This document shows positions 6,459-10,667 of a stretch of 10,667 nucleotides of DNA, in pieces. A program made the translations under genes and the position numbers. This stretch comes from Desulfovibrio sp. (GTDB lineage: Bacteria; Desulfobacterota; Desulfovibrionia; Desulfovibrionales; Desulfovibrionaceae): assembly GCA_028708195.1 (NCBI GenBank), contig JAQVZK010000051.1:1-10667 (forward strand), in the 5' to 3' direction. Position 1 is the first letter of the stretch. Every line of letters starts with the position of its first letter. The notes under the pieces are model-generated. The model ran no database searches. It was not told the DNA's origin and was given only the letters and a program-made list of their open reading frames with translations.

Positions 6459-7802
6459 ATGGGCAGCCATAAAGAGCAATGGAGCCGTTTGCTGGCTCCT
6501 TACCGCAAGACCCGTAAAGACAAACAGCCTGCCCCTCTGGATGTGGTGCGTAATCCCTTTGTGCAGGACTATGACCGCATCATCTTTTCCAGCTCCTTCC
6601 GCAGGCTGGCCAAAAAAACTCAGGTGCACCCTCTGGTGCGCAACGACCATATCCATAACCGTCTCACCCATTCGCTTGAGGTAAGCTGCGTTGGCCGTTC
6701 GCTGGGCCTTCAGGTTGGCCAGGCCCTGACGGATATGGGGCATTTGCCGGATGGCGTCCGCCCCGACCACCTTGGCCAGATCCTTCAGGCGGCGTGCCTT
6801 GCGCACGACATCGGCAATCCGCCCTTTGGGCATGCCGGGGAGGAAGCCCTTCGCGACTGGTTTAAGGACACAAGCCACACCGAGCATTATTTTAAAGATC
6901 TGCTGCCTGTCGAACGGGCGGATTTTGAAGCTTTTGACGGCAATGCCCAAGGCTTTCGCGTTATTAATACGCTTGAAAACAATAAGGATGCTGGCGGCTT
7001 GCGGTTGACGTTCCCCGTGCTGGCCAGCCTTGTAAAGTACCCCTGTTCTGCTCATGAGGCCCTGGGGCAGGGCAGCGGAAAGTTCAATTTTTATAGGGCG
7101 GAGCAGGAAGTTTTTGCGGATATTTTTACCACGCTGGGCCTGATGCGTGATGGCCTGGCGTGCCGACATCCGCTTTCCTACCTGCTGGAGGCGGCCGACG
7201 ACATCTGCTACCGCATCATTGATATGGAAGACGCGCGCGAGTTGCGCATCATCACCTATCAGGACATCAAGGACGCCATGACGCCGCTGCTGGGCGAGGA
7301 GGATATGGACGCAGGCCGCCTTGACGCGATGGATTCTGACCGGCGGCGCTCGGGCATGCTGCGCACCCGGGCCATGATGCACATCATCCCCTCGGTGGTG
7401 CAGACATTTTTTGATACCTATGAAGATATGATGAAAGGCACGCTCAAGGGCGATTTGCTCAAGCACGCCAAGCCGGAAGTGGCGGACTTTATGGCTGCGG
7501 CCAAGGGGGTCTTCAACAGCAAGATCATGAATAATCCGCAAAAAACCGCTCTGGAAATCGGCACCTACACGCTGTACAAGCGCCTGATGGATGTCTTTAT
7601 TCCAGCCTGCTTCAACTACAGCAAAAAGAATTCCATGTCCTATCAGGAAACGCGCGCTTTGACCCTTATGGGCAGCAATGCCCCGGCAGAGGGCGCGTGC
7701 CTGTATACGGCCTATCTGCGCGTGGTGGATTTTGTGTCTGGCATGACAGACGACTACGCTACCTTTATTTCACAGCAGTTTTCGGGCACGGCGGCCCAGT
7801 AG
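6459..7802 (+). CDS. dgt: dGTPase-family HD hydrolase (deoxyguanosinetriphosphate triphosphohydrolase)
   Basis: This 447-residue cytoplasmic enzyme belongs to the dGTPase branch of the HD superfamily, which removes tripolyphosphate from dNTPs and so controls nucleotide pools; some members limit phage DNA synthesis. Recognition features are RNPFVQDYDRIIFSSSFRRL (31-50), KTQVHPL (53-59), NRLTHSLEVS (67-76) with metal ligand H71, the HD pair in LAHDIGNPPFGHAGEEAL (114-131; H116, D117) and AADDICYRIIDMEDA (245-259) with the fourth ligand D near 247. Length is typical. AAGGAG five bases before ATG 6459 decides the start over the upstream GTG at 6363 and ATG at 6444. It stands alone, after three hairpins and 377 bases from the chemoreceptor gene, and faces the minus-strand kinase gene. 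Confidence 0.95.
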   Translation: MGSHKEQWSRLLAPYRKTRKDKQPAPLDVVRNPFVQDYDRIIFSSSFRRLAKKTQVHPLVRNDHIHNRLTHSLEVSCVGRSLGLQVGQALTDMGHLPDGVRPDHLGQILQAACLAHDIGNPPFGHAGEEALRDWFKDTSHTEHYFKDLLPVERADFEAFDGNAQGFRVINTLENNKDAGGLRLTFPVLASLVKYPCSAHEALGQGSGKFNFYRAEQEVFADIFTTLGLMRDGLACRHPLSYLLEAADDICYRIIDMEDARELRIITYQDIKDAMTPLLGEEDMDAGRLDAMDSDRRRSGMLRTRAMMHIIPSVVQTFFDTYEDMMKGTLKGDLLKHAKPEVADFMAAAKGVFNSKIMNNPQKTALEIGTYTLYKRLMDVFIPACFNYSKKNSMSYQETRALTLMGSNAPAEGACLYTAYLRVVDFVSGMTDDYATFISQQFSGTAAQ

Positions 7803-7927
7803 CCAGGCGTCCCAGTTGCCCCCCTGCCTGCCGCACAGTGACCAGATAGTACAGCGCCCCGGTCGCAGCAGATCAGAAAAGAAATTTGGGCGGCGCAAAT
7901 GCCCGGCATCGGGGCCATACATCGCAG

Positions 7928-7981
7928 AAAAAGCACAATCCCCGTAAAGCCTGATCAATCAGGTTTTACGGGGATTGTGCT
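7928..7981 (-). terminator. Intrinsic terminator of the adenylylsulfate-kinase-like gene
   Basis: Arms 7932-7954 and 7959-7981 form a 23-bp stem with a single G-T pair and a TCAA loop. On the minus strand the stem is followed by TTTTTCTG; on the plus strand no T run follows. It therefore ends transcription coming from 8721, about 150 bases after that gene's stop, and might also slow transcripts from dgt. Confidence 0.8.
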
Positions 7982-8024
7982 CTGTATAAGGATCGGGGAC
8001 TGTCTTGTCTTTGGGCTGAACACC

Positions 8025-8045
8025 CCGCCTCGCAACTGGAGGCGG
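8025..8045. repeat. Short GC-rich hairpin
   Basis: CCGCCTC (8025-8031) pairs perfectly with GAGGCGG (8039-8045) around GCAACTG. It has no T run and lies between the kinase gene's terminator and repeat B. Its role is unknown. Confidence 0.45.
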
Positions 8046-8065
8046 CTGTAGCTTACTGCGGCACG

Positions 8066-8134
8066 AATAAAAGTTTTAGGGGGAAGGGGTGGCTCCCCCA
8101 TAAAACATTCCAATATGCAAAAAATCCCTCCCCC
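8066..8134 (+). repeat. G-rich palindromic intergenic repeat, copy B
   Basis: On the plus strand it begins AATAAAAGTTTTAGGGGG and ends AAAAAATCCCTCCCCC, directly abutting the minus-strand stop codon at 8134-8136. Both ends match copy A (1092-1190) when reverse-complemented, with a few substitutions. GTTTTA-GGGGG faces CCCCC-TAAAAC (8073-8106). Alternatively TAGGGGGAAGGG can pair with CCCTCCCCCTA at the far end, so two mutually exclusive folds exist. In both copies the AATAAAAGTTTTAGGGGG end comes first when read in the direction of the preceding gene (dgt here, ubiX-type gene for A). Confidence 0.65.
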
Positions 8135-8721
8135 TACAGCGCGAAGCTGTGGCTCCGGCTGGTCAGTGCCAGCGGGCTTTCGGGCAGGGTATGCCCCATG
8201 CGTGCCCAGTTGTGGGCTTCGTCCAGGGCGCTCAGGGCGAGATCGCGCAAAAGCAGGTAGCTTTCCACCAGGCTGTGGCGGTCAGTATCTATTACATGGT
8301 CAGCGTGGCGGGGTTCATCAAAGGCGTCGGTAAGGCCGCACAGGCCGCTTACGTGCGTACATCCGGCCTTGGCGTAGAGGCCTCTGGTGTCACGGTCAAC
8401 CAGGGTTTGTAGTGAGCAGCGCACCCATACTTCGCGGTACCAGGGCAAAATTTCGCGGTTTTTCTGGCGCATGAAGGCATAGGGGGTGGTGGCCGCCACA
8501 ACGCACACCCTGTCCTGGGCGTGCTGCTGCAGCACGTGGTCACGCAAGGCATCCACAGCGGAAATGCGCGTTTCTGGGACAATATCGGTCTGGCGGCAAA
8601 ATCTGCCTTCATCAATAAAGTCGGTTTTAATGCCCTGCCCCTCAAGGTACAGCCGCAAAAGAGAACCAAGGGCGGTTTTGCCGCTGCCAGAAAGGCCCAG
8701 CAGCCAGATCACAGGCGTCAT
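8134..8721 (-). CDS. Divergent adenylylsulfate (APS) kinase-like protein
   Basis: This 195-residue P-loop protein resembles CysC, which phosphorylates APS at the 3' position to make PAPS, the sulfate donor. GLSGSGKT (9-16) is the nucleotide-binding loop, and RDTRGLYAKA (110-119) with CGLTDAFDEP (128-137) and VIDTD (143-147) match the CysC signatures KGLYKKA and TGI..PYE.P. Divergences are clear: the DGD.VR segment is IDEGRFCRQ (36-44), the FS..DR.ENIRR segment is hardly recognisable, and TG is replaced by CG at 128-129. The substrate may therefore be APS or something related. ATG 8721 has GAGG about six bases upstream. The gene has no partner such as a sulfate adenylyltransferase or a sulfotransferase nearby and its own terminator, suggesting a single unit. 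Confidence 0.78.
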   Translation of the reverse strand: MTPVIWLLGLSGSGKTALGSLLRLYLEGQGIKTDFIDEGRFCRQTDIVPETRISAVDALRDHVLQQHAQDRVCVVAATTPYAFMRQKNREILPWYREVWVRCSLQTLVDRDTRGLYAKAGCTHVSGLCGLTDAFDEPRHADHVIDTDRHSLVESYLLLRDLALSALDEAHNWARMGHTLPESPLALTSRSHSFAL

Positions 8722-8899
8722 ACTTACCTCGCTTGCTCGCGCGTTGCGTTGGGCGCGGATGCCGCGCCAAAGAACGTCTGTAAAAATGCAATAACCCGGC
8801 CATCTTATAAAAGATGTAATATTTTATGCAGATATGACGTTGGGACAGGGGGCTGCGCGCATTTTTGACATGCGGCACGTGGTCGGATTGGGGACGCTA
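8722..8899. other. Spacer upstream of the kinase-like gene
   Basis: No gene is visible. It contains a bulged GC-rich hairpin (TTGG-GCGCGG with CCGCGCCAA, 8749-8770) and a short CATCTT/AAGATG hairpin near 8802-8817 next to an AT-rich patch that could hold the minus-strand promoter; TATAAG on that strand is a possible -10, without a clear -35. Confidence 0.35.
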
Positions 8900-8923
8900 T
8901 GCCCCCGTCTTTGGTGTAGAGCC
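8900..8923 (-). repeat. Right copy of the perfect 24-bp inverted repeat
   Basis: On the plus strand it begins TGCCCCCGTC and ends TTTGGTGTAGAGCC, the exact reverse complement of 2464-2487. Its outer end points to the tRNA-Asp/tRNA-Val unit, whose terminator starts 49 bases away. Together the two copies bound 6460 bp. Confidence 0.8.
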
Positions 8924-8947
8924 AGCCGTGTAGAGCCGTGTAGAGCC
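8914..8947 (+). repeat. Three copies of GTGTAGAGCC at the right repeat tip
   Basis: Copies of the 10-mer lie at 8914-8923, 8928-8937 and 8938-8947. The first is the outer end of the 24-bp inverted repeat; the other two repeat only that tip, the second set off by AGCC and the third directly adjoining. The left repeat at 2464 has no such extra tips. Confidence 0.8.
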
Positions 8948-8971
8948 ATCAACGAGGTGGGGAAGCAAAAT

Positions 8972-9003
8972 GAAAAAGAGGAGTCAGTAAACTGACTCCT
9001 CTT
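8972..9003 (-). terminator. Intrinsic terminator of the tRNA-Val/tRNA-Asp unit
   Basis: AAGAGGAGTCAG (8976-8987) and its complement (8992-9003) form a 12-bp stem with a TAAA loop. On the minus strand it is followed by TTTCATTTTG, extending the stem's own T residues to a run of five. It starts 8 bases after the CCA end of tRNA-Asp. Confidence 0.85.
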
Positions 9004-9011
9004 AAACTTTC

Positions 9012-9088
<77 letters not shown>

Positions 9089-9096
9089 GGATTTGT

Positions 9097-9172
9097 TGGT
9101 GGGCAGTACAGGACTTGAACCTGTGACCCCCGCCGTGTGAAGGCGGTGCTCTACCAGCTGAGCTAACTGCCC
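9097..9172 (-). tRNA. tRNA-Val (anticodon CAC)
   Basis: The minus strand folds as a full cloverleaf: acceptor GGGCAGT/ACTGCCC, D arm GCTC...GAGC, anticodon stem CCGCC/GGCGG with loop TTCACAC and anticodon CAC (9137-9139), reading GTG. The T arm reads ACAGGTTCAAGTCCTGT. Discriminator A and an encoded CCA are present. It is the first gene of the two-tRNA unit. Confidence 0.97.
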
Positions 9173-9185
9173 TCCCGGAGACACG

Positions 9186-9214
9186 TTTCTATGCAAAAGT
9201 ACCCCAGGAGTCAA
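9186..9214 (-). promoter_or_regulatory. Promoter of the tRNA-Val/tRNA-Asp unit
   Basis: On the minus strand TTGACT (9209-9214) and TAGAAA (9186-9191) are exactly 17 bases apart. Transcription would start some 6-8 bases before tRNA-Val. Directly upstream (9215-9290) is a very AT-rich stretch with A and T tracts, as in UP elements of stable-RNA promoters. Confidence 0.6.
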
Positions 9215-9445
9215 GAGAAAATTATATGGTAAAAAAATTTTTACAAGGCAAAAAAATTATCTATATGATTTTATTGTATAAAACTGAATTTTGGTCAGCC
9301 TTGTGTTTTCATTGTCTTGCGCCGGGGCGGGCTGAGTGCTAGACCCTCCGTTAGCACTTCTTGCGGTTGGCATGTGTGGCATTGGCCAGAGTACGCCCGC
9401 CAAAATGGCCCGGCGGGGAAGTGACAGCAGTTTTTTAGAGGCAAT
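9215..9445. other. AT-rich divergent promoter region and deacetylase leader
   Basis: The part 9215-9295 is strikingly AT-rich, with GTAAAAA/TTTTTAC forming a small inverted repeat (9230-9245), and separates the minus-strand tRNA promoter from the plus-strand deacetylase gene. TATAAA at about 9279-9284 may be the deacetylase -10 box, without a clear -35. Downstream, GAGTGCTA/TAGCACTT (9334-9341 with 9352-9359) and CCCGCC/GGCGGG (9396-9401 with 9412-9417) can fold in the leader. Neither has a T run. Confidence 0.4.
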
Positions 9446-10564
9446 ATGATGAAATCCTTATGGATTCGCCTTTGGGCGGTATTTTTTTTCGGTTTGACGT
9501 TATCAGCCGCTTCTGCCTCTGAGGCCCGCGTGGTGGACGGCGGCGTCATTATGGATCAGCGCATGCGTGAAAACCTGTGTGCGCTGACCTTTGACGACGG
9601 CCCCTCCCTCAATACTCCACGGCTGCTGGATATGCTGAGTGAATATGGCATTCCGGCCACATTTTTTCTTTTGGGCAAGCAGGCCGAGCGCTACCCGTCG
9701 TTTGTGCAGCGCATTGTGGCTGAAGGGCACGAGGTGGGCAATCACACCTATTCGCACCCCAACCTGCGTTTGCTTTCGCCTGCAAACAAGACGCAGGAGA
9801 TTGCCCGCACGGATGCGATTCTTCGCTCGCTTGGGGCCAATCCTTCCTTCATGCGTCCCCCATATGGGTCTTATGACAACCACACGGTGACCGCAGCCGA
9901 GCAACTGGGCCTGGCGGTCATGCTCTGGTCGCTGGACAGCCGCGACTGGAAAAGCCTGCCCGCCAATTATGCGACCTTGCGCAGCACGCGGGGCACGGTG
10001 TATGGACCCGGCACCCTGCGCGGTATTTTTCTTTTTCATGATACGCACAGGCGCACGGTTGAAGACCTGCCCCGCATTATCAGCGATTTGCGCGCCGGGG
10101 GCTGTCAGCGTTTTGTGACCGTGAGCGACTACCTGGACGGGTTGATTGATCCTGAGCCGGGCGTGCTTATGACCCGCCGTACGCAGCCCACAGGGCAACC
10201 TGACGGGATGGGCCCCAGTGGCCTTGCCCCTGCCGCCGAGGCCCGCAAGATTGAACAGCCCCCCCAGAACAAGGAAAGTTTTCAGGAACTGCCGCCAGAG
10301 AGTTACCCCGCTGGCACAGCTACTCTGCCCTTGGCCCGCACCAGCCGCCCCTGGCAGGTAGTGGAAGACGCCGCCGGGGAGCTTCAGTCAAACGCCCATA
10401 GTGACAATCAGGGCAGCGCTAGCGAAGGCAGGCAGGCTAATCAGCCTGAGGGGCTGCAGCCCCTGCACCGCGGCGCCCCCGTTGCTCCTGGCCCCAATTC
10501 GGGCCTGCCCGTGGGCGGGGCTGTTTCCCGGCCAGCCGTAACTGGGGAGCCCGCCGGGGCCTGA
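9446..10564 (+). CDS. Secreted polysaccharide deacetylase (NodB/CE4 family) with proline-rich tail
   Basis: This 372-residue exported enzyme removes N- or O-acetyl groups from a polysaccharide, possibly peptidoglycan. The signal peptide is residues 1-24 (KSLWIRLWAVFFFGLTLS, cleavage after ASA). The NodB domain spans about 44-232 with all five motifs: TFDDGP (48-53, catalytic base D50, metal D51), NHTYSHP (99-105, metal H100 and H104), RPPYGSYD (137-144), WSLDSRDW (161-168) and IFLFHDTH (194-201, catalytic H198). Residues from about 240 to the end form a proline-, glycine-, alanine- and glutamine-rich tail with no recognisable domain, probably disordered. AGAGG stands four bases before ATG 9446 and seven before the second ATG 9449; either may be used. 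No neighbour points to a specific polymer. Confidence 0.93.
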   Translation: MMKSLWIRLWAVFFFGLTLSAASASEARVVDGGVIMDQRMRENLCALTFDDGPSLNTPRLLDMLSEYGIPATFFLLGKQAERYPSFVQRIVAEGHEVGNHTYSHPNLRLLSPANKTQEIARTDAILRSLGANPSFMRPPYGSYDNHTVTAAEQLGLAVMLWSLDSRDWKSLPANYATLRSTRGTVYGPGTLRGIFLFHDTHRRTVEDLPRIISDLRAGGCQRFVTVSDYLDGLIDPEPGVLMTRRTQPTGQPDGMGPSGLAPAAEARKIEQPPQNKESFQELPPESYPAGTATLPLARTSRPWQVVEDAAGELQSNAHSDNQGSASEGRQANQPEGLQPLHRGAPVAPGPNSGLPVGGAVSRPAVTGEPAGA

Positions 10565-10667
10565 ACCTGCTGACCTGCCTGATCAGGTGACCTGCCTGGC
10601 TGTGCGGCAATGATGCGGTCACCCTGTATACAAAAAGACCCCCGGTTTGGTCTGTCCCTTTGCCACG
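10565..10667. other. Downstream spacer with short direct repeats
   Basis: TGACCTGCCTG occurs at 10571-10581 and 10588-10598, flanking the palindrome CCTGATCAGG (10578-10587). AGACC/GGTCT (about 10636-10653) is too short a stem to call a terminator with confidence. No gene is seen before the window ends. Confidence 0.4.

Noticed and set aside
6438..7541. Minus-strand open frame of 367 codons over dgt
   Set aside because: It is a shadow of the dgt reading frame, which carries the full HD motif set; long antisense frames are common in GC-rich genes.
9365..9386. TTGGCATGTGTGGCATTG as a possible sigma-54 promoter of the deacetylase gene
   Set aside because: The GG and GC elements are not separated by the required ten bases.

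Overview
The window looks like a chromosomal segment of a GC-rich, motile, sulfate-reducing deltaproteobacterium, most likely of the Desulfovibrio desulfuricans group. This is an inference from the style of the proteins (flagellin tail, UbiX, Dgt, a large chemoreceptor), from G-rich intergenic repeats that I associate with that genus, and from overall base composition. No ribosomal RNA or other decisive marker gene is present.

Layout. Positions 1-205 hold the 3' end of a flagellin gene, closed by a strong bidirectional terminator (284-320). On the minus strand follow a UPF0173-type metallo-beta-lactamase-fold hydrolase (382-1068) and, upstream of it, a UbiX-type flavin prenyltransferase (1388-2047). 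A G-rich repeat lies between them (1092-1190). A tRNA-Arg(CCG) gene (2331-2407, plus) with its own promoter and terminator comes next. It is followed by a Bro-N/DinD-like protein (2658-3476), about 840 bases without a firm gene (including a possible short non-coding RNA near 3836-3924), a methyl-accepting chemotaxis protein (4318-6081), three successive hairpins (6081-6256), and a dGTPase-family HD hydrolase (6459-7802). On the minus strand lie a divergent adenylylsulfate-kinase-like gene (8134-8721) with its terminator (7928-7981), then tRNA-Asp(GTC) and tRNA-Val(CAC) (9012-9172) with promoter and terminator. A secreted polysaccharide deacetylase (9446-10564, plus) ends the window.

The genes are mostly single transcription units rather than one pathway. 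Flagellin and the chemoreceptor serve motility. Dgt concerns nucleotide pools, UbiX prenyl-flavin cofactor synthesis, the kinase sulfate activation, and the deacetylase the cell envelope.

The most striking unexplained signal is a perfect 24-bp inverted repeat, 2464-2487 against 8900-8923. It frames a 6.46-kb block (Bro-N protein, chemoreceptor, dgt, kinase) and sits just inside the terminators of the two convergently oriented tRNA units. The outer tip of the right copy is repeated twice more. This suggests ends of a mobile element, or a dispersed motif that settles downstream of tRNA genes. A second, diverged repeat pair (1092-1190 and 8066-8134) lies outside and inside this block.
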